Shown here: positions 50,856-62,225 of the stretch, one piece after another
How the letters are laid out: every line of letters begins with the position of its first letter
How positions within the stretch are numbered: position 1 is the stretch's first letter
Assembly (NCBI GenBank): GCA_006503535.1
Contig: QYRS01000010.1
Coordinates: 1,674,001-1,738,000, forward strand
Direction of reading: 5' to 3'
Length of the DNA stretch: 64,000 nt
Source: Arthrinium phaeospermum
Lineage: Eukaryota > Ascomycota > Sordariomycetes > Amphisphaeriales > Apiosporaceae
Made by a program: the position numbers and the translations under genes
The notes under the pieces: model-generated
What the model was told of the DNA's origin: nothing
Database searches by the model: none
What the model saw: the letters and a program-made list of their open reading frames with translations, nothing else

Positions 50856-52825
50856 CTACATCCCAACGGGAGAACTTTCAAATTTCCTCAGTCCTATCAT
50901 GGCCTCTTCGTAACTTGTCCTCACCACCTCGGCATGCTGTTGCGATCTCGGCAGTATGGAGCATGGGAACGGAAGCGGGCTCGAGTTGAACCCATCCGTG
51001 AACGCGAAACTGGTAGAAGCGATTAACGATTGCACATTTATCCTTTTTGTACCTTCCTTGATCACAACTCACATGTCAACATCAATGTCCTGCCCCGCCT
51101 CGTCCTTTGCGGGGGCCACATTGAAAGCCCACAGTATTCGAGCGATGTTGAGGTTGACCGACGCAGCCCCGAGATGCATGCCGGGGCAGATGCGGCGGCC
51201 CCAGCCAAACGCGGTGTGGCCGAGGGTACCGGGGAAGTCGCGGTCCTCGAGAAAGCGCTCCGGCTTGAACTCGTGAGGTTCCGGGAAGTCGTTTTCGTTA
51301 AGATGGACTACAGAGGAAGGGAGGGTTAATGTTTGCTAATTGCTGGCTGTGACAGAGATACCATAATGGTTATGAGCTTACTGGTCCATAGCGGAGCAAT
51401 GACGGTACTCCCCTTGGGGATGAACATGCCGTTGTACACGTCGTCGGCCGTGCTCGCGTGCGGCGTGCCGCCGAGCACGGCGACGGGCCGCCATCGAAAC
51501 GTCTCGGCGGCCACGGCCCTGACGTACTCTAACTTTTCCATGTCCTCGAACGTGGGCAGTCGGTCTCGCCCGACGACTCTGTCCAGCTCCTCCTGGGCGC
51601 GAGGGATGAAGTGGTGGCCGAACTTGACGCATGCCAAGAAGAAGCTCGCGAGCGTGCCTGCTGTCTACGGTAGAGAAGTTAGGATATAAGTACGGATTCC
51701 AGGGAATTCTAATGAATGGGCTTTGGGTACCGTCTCAATGCCCGCACCGAAAGGCGAGCCAGCGGTGTAGGCGAGCTCCAGATCGGACATGCCCAGCGCC
51801 TCCTGCTCTTCCAGGAGATGCGTCGCGAAACAGGGCGTGGCGACGCCTTTGACGACTTGGTCTTTGATGTCGTTCAGGAGGTCCATGTACAGCTGGATGT
51901 CCTTCTGACGCTGTTTGAGGACTTCGGCCTTCCAGGGGGCGAATATGGAGGGGACGTATTTGAGGGCGGGATACCTCTCTGCCGCGTATTTTCCTGGTAT
52001 GCTACGCACATAGGATTAGCGTCTGTTACTGTCGAACTTCTCGTCTGGGTATGATCGAATGCCCCCCTATCCATCCTCATGAGCATGAAGAAATAGCAGA
52101 AAGACTTACTTGACCGACGTCAACCTCCCCATCGCCTCAATATTCCGCCTCACCACCTCATCCCCCGCCACATCCGTCACCCGCCTCCCGTACGTAACCA
52201 GCACAATAACCGACGCCGCATACCTCTCCAAATGCCCCCGAAACCGTTCCGGCCGCCGCAGGAGGTCCCCGACCAGCACCGCGCTCTCGAGCCCCTGCAG
52301 GAGCCGATAAGAAATGCTCCGGCGCTGCATGAACCCCGAGTGCAGCAGCCGGCGCCAGCGCCGCCAGAACCCGCCGTAGGGCGCCATCAGCCCCCGCAGC
52401 CCGCCCGAGAGCAGCTCCCCGCCCACGACGAACCGCGGGCGCGACGAGTAGATGGAGCCCCGCCGCTCCAGCAGGTCCCAGGCCGCGCGCGCCGAGCCCA
52501 GCACGATGGTCGGGCCGGCGCTGCTCAGGCCGGGGACATACACGACGTCGCCGTACTGGGCGCTGAGCTCGCGGAAGTAGAGCCAGGGCTTCGCGAGGCC
52601 GGTTTTGCCGGTTTTGGGGCCTGGGGGGAGGCGGGCGCGGTGGGCGCGGAGTTTGAGGGTTTGATGGAGCTGGGGGGAATATGTAAGTTTGTCTGCTATT
52701 TGGGGGGTTGGGTATATAAGAAAAAGAGCAAGGTGCTTGCTGAGGGGGCTTACGGAAGGGTAGAGCAGGGTGAGGTAGGCTAGGGCGCCTGCCAACCCTA
52801 TGCTTAGAAGTATAGTGCCAAGCAT
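50856..52825 (-). CDS. Cytochrome P450 monooxygenase (microsomal)
   Basis: Heme-thiolate monooxygenase anchored in the ER membrane; the substrate cannot be told. Six exons: 52825-52754, 52669-52110, 52001-51731, 51664-51382, 51307-51073 and 51009-50856 (524 residues, phases consistent). An N-terminal anchor (MLGTILLSIGLAGALAYLTL) is followed by the LPPGPK hinge. The I-helix reads GAGIETTAGTLASFF, with the conserved Thr pair. The K-helix ExxR is ETFRWRP, then the PERF region (FKPERF) and the heme-binding loop FGWGRRICPGMHLG with the cysteine ligand. The start is the ATG at 52825. P450s of this form are found in secondary metabolism and detoxification. It is same-strand with the DUF3431 and PQ-loop genes upstream. 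Confidence 0.94.
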
Positions 52826-53360
52826 CGTGGATAGATTAGCGGCTGGTCTAGTATACACGGATGCTTCGCATGAGTGCTGATGAATATGCAGCGGGCGATG
52901 AATGTAGAAGGAATTGTACTGTATACACGGGCATGTTGCCTAGTATATAAATGCGACGTATAGATAGCCTCCTCATCTATGCCGTAAAGAGCCAAGCAAT
53001 ACAACCCCGAGCACACGGCAACGAAGGCCGGTTCTCGGTTCAATGAGCCGAAGCGCCCTCCCCGCATTCTTTCCCCAAGCGACGTAGATCCTGCCAACGC
53101 AGCGTCGGCAAATTCGCAGCTGCTGCCGAATCATTGTGGCCTTTTCATGATGTCTGGGGATTGAAACCCATGGACCCATAGACTGGTTGATTGAATCTTT
53201 ATGTGCTTCTTACATGTACATTTATATGTATATATACACGATAACTAAGGAACCCTCGGAACATCCGTAGCCGCCCATTCTATCCAGCATTCCCGCCCAA
53301 AATAATGTAGACACTATACAATACACAAAACCAACGCTCTCGTCTACCTTGGGTAGATTC
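52826..53360. promoter_or_regulatory. Region upstream of the P450 gene and 3' of DUF3431
   Basis: 535 nt with short AT-rich stretches (TATATGTATATATAC near 53225). It probably contains the P450 promoter and the DUF3431 3' UTR. No other feature. Confidence 0.4.
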
Positions 53361-54601
53361 TTATACATCATACAGATGCCAGAACTTGGACGGCCACCCG
53401 TTCTCGCCGGTCCCCTCCTCGGGCCACTTGGCGGGCAGCTCGCCAAAGTTGAAGAAGTAGCGGCCCTTGCAGCCGTGCTCCTCGCACTTGAGGTCGCAGA
53501 GGCCGAACTTGGCGCAGAAGCAGGTGCCCGCGTTGGGGCAGTCGACGGCCGGCTGCCCGAGGATCTGGTGCCACGAGTACTCCATGACGCGGCCGCTGAA
53601 CTCGTCCGTCAGGTCCGTCTCCCACAGCCACCGCCGGTACGACTTGTACTCGTCGAGCGTGCGGTTCAGCAGCCGCTCCCGCGTCGCCGCGAACTGCGCG
53701 CCGCAGTGCGTCCCCACCGACTCCGGGATCGGCGTGCCGGGAAACAGCTGCGCGTACGCCCGCGCGTACGCCGCCTCCGTCTTGAGCCGCTGGTCCGCGT
53801 CCGGGTCGTCCCACCGCGCCGCCGCGTCCAGGTTCGGCTTCATCTCGACTGGGCAGCCCAGCAGCCAGGAGCAGCGCAGCGTCGCGAACCCGTGGCTCAG
53901 CACGTAGGGGATCCGGAATCTCTGCAGCACCGGGATGCCATCTGCAGATGAGACGGCGTGTGAGCCAATAGCCAATGAGGGGGGCAAAGATGCACAGGGG
54001 CAGGCAGCAAGGGGTAGGGAGGGAGCTAAGCTAGGTAGGTACTCACCATACAGGGGGTCTTCGTTATGCCATTGATATCTACGCCCATGGATAAAGATGG
54101 CCACATCAGGCAGCTTATGGTAATTATCAATTATGTACCTGCATATGAAAAGGTCAGTTTACGGCATATTCCAGTGTGTCTCGAAAACCCATTGCAGTAG
54201 GAGATCAGCGGTGGAGAGGGGTTTCGGCACACATACGTTAAGTATACGGTGCTCTCGTGTCCGATGTTGTGCTTCACCGTTAACGGAGCATAGGGATCAT
54301 CGGCCACATAGATGTGAGCCGGGTAATGGGGGAAATTGTCGGTGATCCATGACGTATTCTCGGCCTTCACCGACGAGACGACGAGTTCGACGCGGGCATT
54401 GGTCTGGTCCTCCGGCCTTTGCTGTTGCGTCGAGGTCGAGGTCGAGTGGTGTGCAAAGGGGTTCTTGTGAGCTAGGGCGGTGGAGAGGTGCTGCCCGCCC
54501 AGGCGGGTTGCAGGGAGATAGAGCCAGGAGATGAGGAAGAGCGAGAGCAGACAAGCGGAGAGCGCCAGTCGACGATAGGATCTAGGGCCGGAGCTATACA
54601 T
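53361..54601 (-). CDS. DUF3431 family type II membrane protein
   Basis: Fungal DUF3431 protein of unknown biochemical function, predicted to have a short N-terminal cytosolic tail, one signal anchor (LALSACLLSLFLISWLYLPA) and a lumenal domain. Exons 54601-54237, 54138-54047 and 53941-53361 give 345 residues. Family landmarks: ELVVSSVKAENTSWI, IYVADDPYAPLTV, ESTVYLTYIIDNYHKLPDVA, IFIHGRRYQWHNEDPLYDG and TLRCSWLLGCPVEM. The C-terminus has a Cys-rich cluster (DCPNAGTCFCAKFGLCDLKC). The ordering resembles glycosyltransferase-like surface proteins, but no catalytic motif can be pointed to. It lies 5' of the P450 gene on the same strand, about 0.5 kb away. Confidence 0.9.
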
Positions 54602-55664
54602 GGCGTGCAGGCAGGCAGTAAGTTATTACTGGCAAAGGCTCGAAACCATGATCGATGATCAACGGTAGCAATAGAAAAAAGTATGGAGGAAAAAGGGCAA
54701 GCAGGCAAGCAAGCAAGTACGGGAACAAGGATCAAAGGGGTACGGGGATTTCGTTTTGGATCGACCTTTTATGAAGATCTTTTCTTCTGTCTGGCAGCTA
54801 TTTTTGCTTTTTTTTCCCACGTGGTTCTTCCCTGCTTTCTCCGTTCCTGGCTGGTCAGTCAGTCGTGGGAGTTTTTGACAGGTCGCGACAGTTTTGACGT
54901 TGGAAACCTTGAGTTGGAAACCAAATTGCATTTGGATGGAGAACATGACGCGCCATCATCTCACGACAGTGCATGCGTCCCAGTGCGTCCCAGCAGGGAG
55001 GGCCGCCGCCTTCAGGCCGGGCGCAAAAAGTGATCGCCAGGGGGCCGGCGAATTGGCAAATTGGCCAATCATGGACCAGGGCAGCAGCTGAGCTGTGAAA
55101 CATGGACAGGGCTTCCAGCGATGCGGGCAGGGTAAAAGAGGGCGGGCCAGCAACGCCAGCGACGGAACAGACTAGCCTGCATGCAACATTCTCCCATCTG
55201 GCTGGCCCGTGGCAGATCGGAAGCTCTGACTCGACCCACTGATCCCTCCACCTCGGCACCCTCCCCAGCTTGGCCGATGGAAATGGGAAACGTTTCCTCC
55301 GATCTGCAACGCACACGACACAGTCGTACGTGTCTGCAGATGGTTTCAAACTCGCCAAAGATAGCCCTCACCTCATGATCTCATGATATATCATCTTGCC
55401 CTGAAGCGTTTCTTTTCCTCAATCTCTCGCTGCACCGAAGTCTTTAGGCAGAACACAACACCACAATCTTGTTTCAAGGCGTTTTCTGCACATGATGCAT
55501 GCATCTGGGCAACGTTGGGGCAACGTTGGGTGACCCGAGCTGCATGATTTCTAGTCTAGGTTAATGCCCGTTGGGTCCTCGTTGCACCAACATTTTCCCC
55601 CAGCGCTGCTTGGGCATTGGATAAGAACGAAACTAATTGTACCGGACAACGGTGTTTTCCCGCC
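54602..55664. other. 1.06 kb region between DUF3431 and PQ-loop genes
   Basis: It contains the DUF3431 promoter (upstream on the minus strand) and the PQ-loop 3' end. No gene supported. A direct repeat GGGCAACGTT GGGGCAACGTT-like sequence occurs around 55506-55529. No tRNA boxes. Confidence 0.45.
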
Positions 55665-56813
55665 CTATAAGAGCCTAATCCGCCCAAACCGCCTGCTAAA
55701 CAGATCGTTCCAGTCAAACAGGAGACATAGTTGGAAAAGAACCAGATAGCCGAGACCTGCCACCAGATACATGACATCGACGCTGACACACCCATAAACG
55801 TAGAAGAAAAGCGCCAAAAACCTGCCAAAGGTCAGAGGGTGCTCTCGGTGCAGCGAGAAATTCCCTCGCGTCCTGTAGAACTGTGACACGGACAGGAGCA
55901 CCAGCACAACAGACTGCATGGCAATCGAGGTGATGCTGAGAGACCCACGGGATCCCAGGCGGCCCACCGTCTTCATCTGCTTGATGAACTGGAACACCAC
56001 CAGGAATGCATCCGCCGCGCACAGGGCCGTGATCCATATACTCCAGAGCAGGGTGTAGGCGGCCGAGTGACGGATCTGCTCCGGCGACGACGAAGGCAGC
56101 GCACCCACAAACAGGAAGGCCAGCGAGATGGGGAGAGTGACCGCAGCGTAGATCCCAAGTATAAGTCGCATCCGGGTGGATGTTAGCTTGTGTGCATGCG
56201 CCTCCTCTGGGAGCCAGTCCGACATCCTACGGGCACGGGCTTCGTCCGGCCCCGGGACCGTGACCACAGGCATAGTCCGATAGCGGATGTATACCACCAG
56301 GCTTGGCGCTCGGCTGTCAGTATATCTATCTGCATGTGCCGGATGCCAAGAACAAACACAAATGTGAAGGGAGGGAGGGGAATTTCCTACAGTATAACTG
56401 AACAGAGCCATTGCACGGCGACTTCCACAAAGCCCAGAAGCGCCGAGTAGCCTTGCCAACCCCATAGTTGGCGGCTCGCTACGCAAGTGAAGGCCGGAAA
56501 GAAGACGCTATGGCTGAGCCGGAGGGCTAGTGTGGTTGTGGAGAAGAGGCCATGGTTGAGGACGTAGTAAGGCGATATGCCTTTAGTGCCCGCCCGCTTG
56601 ATGGCAATCAACTGTGGCACGTACGCCGCGATAACCAACACCCACAGCAGCCTGCTTGCATATTCGATGAGCAATCTGGGGGAGTAGTTGTTCACCCGGG
56701 AATGGGAGGATGGACGGAGATGGTGAAGCTTACGTCTCAAGGACGGTGCGCGTGGTAGATTGGTACTGTGACGGGTCCTCGCAATGAGGTGATGTCATCA
56801 GAATGTCACCCAT
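55665..56813 (-). CDS. Multi-spanning membrane protein with a PQ-loop motif
   Basis: Predicted polytopic membrane protein, unknown substrate. Exons 56813-56734, 56675-56391 and 56313-55665 give 337 residues. Exon 2 carries a PQ-loop-like repeat: AYVPQLIAIKRAGTKGISPY, with the PQ dipeptide and the GTxGIS pattern of lysosomal/Golgi transporters (cystinosin/KDEL-receptor superfamily). Further helices are visible, such as ILGIYAAVTLPISLAFLFVG, LLWSIWITALCAADAFLVVF, SIAMQSVVLVLLSVSQF and FLALFFYVYGCVSVDVMYLV (about 7 in total). Only one clear PQ motif is present; the second is absent or degenerate, so the transporter assignment is tentative. The first coding exon is short (MGDILMTSPHCEDPSQYQS). 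It is divergent from the MAT2B-like gene. Confidence 0.75.
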
Positions 56814-57901
56814 TTCAGCCGGCGCATTACAAGATTCTCGACGTAACGATGCGGTGGTAAAACTGTTATCAAATATGCTAGGGGTTTTTGGGGATGCACG
56901 ATCGAGGATATAGATGGATAACTGTACGCTTGATGGACATGATTCAAGAGAAAGATGTTGAGGCCTGGAGGAGGCAGCCCCCAAGGCTAACGGACAAGAA
57001 AGCACATGGCCCCGAGCTGTGTACGTGTGTAGTAGTAGGTAGGGTGTGTAAGCAGCAGCAGTAAACATGCGCCTAAGGCCTCCCGCCAGCGATCCCGTAG
57101 GCAACTGGCGCACTCACTTTATGCAAGGACACGTCAAATGTTCTAGACCCGAGTTTCAGGCACCGCAGCCGATTGGGGGGCGCGGCATTTGATGGAAGGC
57201 CGGTCCGGCAGCCTGTCATATTGGTTCGAGACTGATTGACTTAAGTAAGTATGTGTAATCCTGTTTCCGGTTTATTGGATCGGCTATAGCAGGCTAGTTT
57301 CTAACAGATCGAAAGGCTATTACTGCTTTGTTTTAATAGCACAGCCATCCAAACGATGATGTCTCAATTGTGCTCTACTGGTAGCGAAAACCCCTGGATC
57401 CAATAGCCTGGAAAATATACTTGGCCTTCTACTTGCCTGGCCTCCATTCCAGCTCTAATACCACTAAGAACTTAAAGATGCTGCATGTCAAACGGTGGCA
57501 GCTAGAGGAAGGTAATGTCAAAATCGGCATTGAGGATCCACTACCAGAACATCAGGTTCAGTTCTTTCATAGACCATCTCAAATGTCTCTTATTGACTAT
57601 ACATATGTCACACGAAAGGATGGGATTAGGGGAGCAAACTGGATAGTTTGGTTACATCAATCATACTTGTCAAATGCTTGTTTCTCTGTCTAGCACTGTT
57701 GAAGCGACTGTGAATGTGTACCGTTCTTACTAATAAGAGGAGCACAGTCCCATTGCCCCTCCCCCTCCTAGCTCATCCTTGCTGAGAGGGCAGTCCCACT
57801 AGCACACAAAGCAGCCAACTGCCGACGTCACCCGTTTTGCCCATTGCTTCGACCCTTGACTAGTAAATGCTTGCTTCAAAGTACGATCTTCACCTAACAC
57901 A
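56814..57901. promoter_or_regulatory. Divergent region, PQ-loop gene (-) / MAT2B-like gene (+)
   Basis: 1.09 kb. The part from about 57230 to 57720 is AT-rich and holds a 90-codon frame with no ATG start (57421-57693, +), perhaps a decayed repeat relic, but no transposon protein can be named. No supported gene. Confidence 0.4.
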
Positions 57902-59075
57902 ATGTCGACAGAAACAAGTAGGACCGCTATCGTGACTGGTGCTACCGGGCTGCTCGGTCGCCAAGTGACGAGAGCCTTTGAGCGGGCCAAATGGAACGTC
58001 AAGGGTACTGGCTTCTCCAGAGCCGATGGCGTCGACGTCCTGAAGGTTGACCTCGCCAACGCTTCCGAGGTCGAGAAGGTTTTGGACGATGTCAAGTAAG
58101 CAAGCCATGCCCCACCAGCCATATGTTCTTTCTTGTTATTGGTATTGACTGCTATACGAATTGCAACAGGCCCCAGGCCGTAGTCCATTGTGCGTATAGC
58201 CCAGCCTTCCTTCTTCACCGTAACTCCTTGAACTTCATCACTGATTGAGGATTGAGACTACAGGCGCCGCCAACCGCTTTCCTGACAAGTGCGACAATGA
58301 TCCCGAGGGGACGCGTGCCCTCAACGTTGCTGCCACCAAGTCGCTGGCAGGCCTCTGTGCTGCGCGCAACATATTCCTCATCTACATCTCCACTGACTAT
58401 GTCTTCCCCGGCAAACCTGGAGATGCGCCGTACGAGGCAGACGCCAAGCCTCAGCCCACCAACCTGTACGGCCAGACTAAACTGGATGGCGAGCTTGCCA
58501 CGCTGCAGGAATACGAGGCCGCTGGGAAGTCGGGCTTGGGAGTCGTGATGAGAGTCCCCGTCCTCTACGGCGACGCCGAGACCCCGGCCGAGAGCGCCGT
58601 GAACGTCTTGATGGATTCGGTGTGGAAGGCTCAGGAGGAGGATGCCAAGATCAAGATGGACCACTGGGCCTTGCGCTACCCTACCAACACCGAGGACGTG
58701 GGCCGAGTCTGCCAAGGTAAGTTCGGATGTGACTTTTTCTAGTGCATTGTGGCGTTCTTCAACTAACGTTATACCGCAGATGTCGCTGTGAAGTACCTTG
58801 AGACCCAGGACCGATCTTCCATGCCCAAGATCCTGCAGTTCTCTTCCGAGGACAAGCTTACCAAGTACGAGATCTGCAAGGTCTTCTCCGACATCATGGG
58901 ACTTCCTATCACAAAGATCGAGGCGAACACGGAAGGCAACGACCCCAACGCAGCCGTCCAGAGACCCTACGACTGTCACTTGAGCACGAAGGCTCTGAAG
59001 GATCTGGGCATCAGTGTCACAACTCAAGACTTTATTGGCTGGTGGAGATGGTCGGTGAGAGCCTTCAGAAAATGA
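57902..59075 (+). CDS. RmlD/MAT2B-like NAD(P)-binding reductase
   Basis: Short-chain dehydrogenase/epimerase fold of the dTDP-4-dehydrorhamnose reductase (RmlD) type. In fungi and animals the closest relatives are MAT2B-like, the regulatory subunit of methionine adenosyltransferase; that role here is an inference. Exons 57902-58095, 58170-58189 (20 nt, very short), 58264-58716 and 58780-59075 give 320 residues. Motifs: the dinucleotide-binding TGATGLLGRQV near the N-terminus, YISTDYVFPGKPGDAPY and the YGQTKLDGE active-site region (Tyr-x3-Lys). C-terminal PYDCHLSTKALKDLG also matches the family. The 20 nt exon 2 encodes PQAVVH and completes the usual PxxVVHCAA motif across the next junction, which supports it. 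Confidence 0.92.
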
Positions 59076-59584
59076 GCTTCCTATACTTAGTAGGTCACAA
59101 GACGTCCCCAGAGCATAATTGTGGGATTCAATGTCCACTTAGCGAGCATAGTGCATCAAGAATGTCATAACCAAGCTCAACTGTAGGCTAGATACATGGA
59201 AATGTTACAAGAGTCAACAAATACCGACACGACCAAAGGTGGCAGCAATTCGAATCGTATGCTGAATTCTAATAGCAAATGTTGGTCGGCATGCTTTTAC
59301 TGATTAGCCCAGCCGTAGTTGCTTCGAAAGTGTTGCGATCTTCGAAATAGGCTTTGGCACTGCTCTGGAAATGAAGAAATCCAAACCGCGTAGACCTTTT
59401 TACAGAGTGCAAATTTCTTCAGCACTTCTTGAAATGCGACCGTTTGTCCATCAGCCTCGACTAAGATGTATACTTCTGATCAAAGTATTCAGCATGTAGT
59501 TTGAGTGACATTGCGCCGATTGCCTCTACATACTTGCTTACCCGCCACCACCTCTAGCTGGTATTGGAAACCCCTGAACACGAA
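59076..59584. other. Intergenic region between MAT2B-like and Gfd2-like genes
   Basis: 509 nt between two plus-strand genes, no other feature seen. An upstream exon of the Gfd2-like gene could lie here because an acceptor-like CCTCTAG occurs at about 59551-59557. Confidence 0.4.
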
Positions 59585-60512
59585 ATGCCCCCCAAATGGA
59601 AATACGTCACGAAAGATCGCCTGAAGGTAAGAACCGCAGTGTACCCGTCGGAGTACAAAGTACCCCCGAGGAGCCCAATCGTTCACAATGGCCAAGATGA
59701 GCGGAGTACTTACTCATCTGTGTCTACAGGCGCTTGTCGGCTTACGCCCATATGACGAAGGTTCCAACGACTTCGAGCCAATTTTTGTCGGCTTCGATAT
59801 CGAGGCGGTCCGGGAGGAGCGCCGCAGGGCCGCCAAGAGCCCAGAGTATGAGCCACGGGTTGCCGAGGTTGGGCTGGCAATTCTCGACTCTCGGGATTTC
59901 GCAGCCCCCACGAGTTCGAACCCAAGGGGCGAGCTGATACAACGCTACCGAATCGGCGGTACCGCCTCTAGCGGGTCTTCTTCCACTGGAGCTGGAGGCG
60001 GACCGCGCATCGCGGCCCAAGTCGGCGACAAAATACTGATTTCTGACGACATGTCTTACGACGGCCGGTGGCGCAACATTGTCATAGTCGGCCACTCCCC
60101 GCAAGGCGACCTGACTATGCTGAAGAACCTGGGGCTGAATCTTGACGAGTGCGGGATGGAGTACGAGATCTTGGACACGCACAAATTGGCCAATGACATA
60201 CTTTCGAGCGGCGGCAGCGAAGCAGAAGGCCGGAAGGGCTGGACGCTGGAGGGGGTCATGGAGCAGCTGGGTTGCACGTTTAACAGGAAATGGCTCCACC
60301 AGGCAGAGCACGATGCGCGGTATCACTTGCAGACCATGGTCATGCTCGCCTGCCAGGCCTTCAATAGAGATCAGACCACGCCGCTGCCGATCTCGGACGG
60401 CCCGGATGGCTTTGCTCCACCGCAGCAGACCGGCGCGCAGGCCAGGAGAGACCTGCTGCAAGAATGGTGTCGGGTCGAGTTCAGCGATGACGGGCAAAAC
60501 TCGGGAGTCTAG
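59585..60512 (+). CDS. Gfd2/YDR514C-like DEDDh nuclease-fold protein
   Basis: RNase H-like exonuclease-fold protein resembling the Gfd2/YDR514C family of yeast (RNA- or DNA-related, function poorly defined). Exons 59585-59626 and 59730-60512 give 274 residues. The catalytic set of a DEDDh exonuclease is visible: motif I FDIEA (Asp, Glu), motif II VGHSPQGDLTML (Asp), and motif III HQAEHDARYHLQ (His and Asp, spacing five). LDTHKLA and TLEGVMEQLGC lie where the family expects them. The first 14 residues come from a short exon and the true N-terminus could be longer; the open frame upstream of this ATG lacks another ATG. It converges with the AIM6-like gene. Confidence 0.82.
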
Positions 60513-60906
60513 CCAACTCCGGGGCCCTCGAGAAGGCGAATCATGCCGAGTAAGTCGGGCAAACACGGACGCAAGCGTTGAGAGTTCGGGGCGCCTACGA
60601 AATGTCTTGCCCGGCTCCAAGCGAACACCCACCGGATGAGTCGGCTTGTCGTGACGTTTTGTGTCATGGAGCGGTACCTCATGCTCGTGTTTACAGGTTT
60701 TCGGACGGTATGATAGGATATCCGGTACCCTTAGATAATATGTTTGGCGGTTAAAAGACCACCCAAAAGAATTATACACGAGCGAGCAGAAAAGACAGTA
60801 AAGGAGCGAGAGGAAGTGTAGCAGCAGTGTGTGTGGTATTGTACGCTATGCTCCTTTAATCAAAAGGCTATCCAAAAACATATATGCAAAAACTCTAGAC
60901 GCGATA
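60513..60906. other. Convergent 3' region, Gfd2-like (+) and AIM6-like (-)
   Basis: 394 nt with no gene seen; it must hold both 3' UTRs. Confidence 0.5.
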
Positions 60907-62225
60907 TTACCACGACTTCCTCGCGGCCCCTCGAAGATCGTCCACGTTGAGCATATCGACGCCCTCGGTCGTCAGGGCGTGCCAGACGCTGTTGCGCAGG
61001 CCGATGGGCCACGCGGGCAGGTCCCAGTACCGCACCGTCAAGCCCCTGCGGTGCGCGCCCTTGACCTGGCCGCGGATGATGCGCAGCTGGTTTTCGGTAA
61101 GCCCGGCCCATACGCGGCCAATCGCGGAGCCGAAGCTGACGCTGGCGTAGTGCGAGTTGGTGTTGTTGTAGACGGTGGGCGTGGTGACGGCGGGCACATC
61201 TGAGTCCGGGTCCTCCCACATCTTGTCGAGCGGGGCGTCGAAGAAGGCATCGCGGTACGTCGCGTTGGCGACGAGGAGGTCGAAGGGCGTGTTGCCCGTC
61301 CCGACCACCGTCACCTGGCCCGGGTGCACCGTCCCGTTCTCGACGTACGTCAGCCAGCCCCGCGCCCGCAGCGGCTCGAGCTGCTTCAGGACCTCGGGCC
61401 AGGTCTTGGCGCCGTCCGTCTTGACGTCGACCAGGAGCGTCAGCGACTGCGCCGGGTCGACGTCGAAGACGCCGCGGCTCGTCTCGTTCTGGCCGGCGGT
61501 GAAGCGCGTCTGCGGGTTCGCGCGCTCCAGGAGGTCGACGATGGGGTTGATGTACAGTGACTGGAAGGTCCGCGCCTCCGTCAGGGAGGCCCGGTTGTGG
61601 CCGACGTGCAAGGTGGTTGCGTTGCTGTCGTCGAGCAGCCAGACGTCGGCCTCGACGCCGATGCAGCCCGCGTGGAGGGCCGAGAAGAGGGGGACTTTCC
61701 TCCAGTAGTCGTTGTGCGAGTGGCAGTGGATCGGCTGCACGTCCCGCAGGAAATCGGTGGGATACCATGCCAACCCTTCTGTGCCGGTGCCGGGCTTGCC
61801 CCAGTTCGCAAAGATCCTGTCGGGGTCGTCCTCCAAGCCCCATAAGCTTCGTGATATCATCAAAGCCAGATCAACCATTGCAACTAGGCCTCTATACAAC
61901 TCGCTATATCAGTACACAGTTCCATGCTGGCGAAGGAGGTTTGGCGGGTTTGGGAACGAGGTTCGACTTACAGTATCGTTAGAGACCATATAGTTCCGCA
62001 CATAAAATAGCCCATGGCCCGCCCTTTCCTCCGCTTGGGCACAAAGCGCCTACTATCGGAACCCGTCGAGTTTTCTTCATCGCACGATGCTGTCGAAGAC
62101 CCCGTTTCACTGTCGGACCTAGACCGGGCTCGTGTGTAGAAATTGGTCTTTCTGTCCATCCTACTCAGGAACTCGCTCAGAGTCCTCTTCTCCTTCCCCG
62201 ATGCACTTGGCGGGAGCTCGGCCAT
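60907..62225 (-). CDS. AIM6-like membrane protein with PLC-like phosphodiesterase fold
   Basis: Relative of yeast Aim6 (Altered Inheritance of Mitochondria 6), whose biochemical role is unknown; the fold is that of glycerophosphodiester phosphodiesterases. Exons 62225-61972 and 61891-60907 give 412 residues. The N-terminus is hydrophilic and Ser/Arg-rich, then one transmembrane segment (about MCGTIWSLTILGLVAMVDLA). The catalytic-domain landmarks are QPIHCHSHNDYWRKVPLFSA (His-x-His-Asn-Asp, as in GDPD active sites), GVEADVWLLDD, LLVDVKTDGAKTWPEV and a late TVRYWDLPAWP. A second acceptor, giving 12 extra bases (exon from 61903), would also be in frame. It converges with the Gfd2-like gene. Confidence 0.85.

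Noticed and set aside
50960..51000. Possible B box GGTTCAACTCG on the minus strand
   Set aside because: It lacks the CC end of the B-box consensus and lies in the last P450 exon.
57421..57693. Possible transposon protein fragment
   Set aside because: No ATG start and no recognisable reverse transcriptase or transposase motif; kept only as a weak relic hypothesis.
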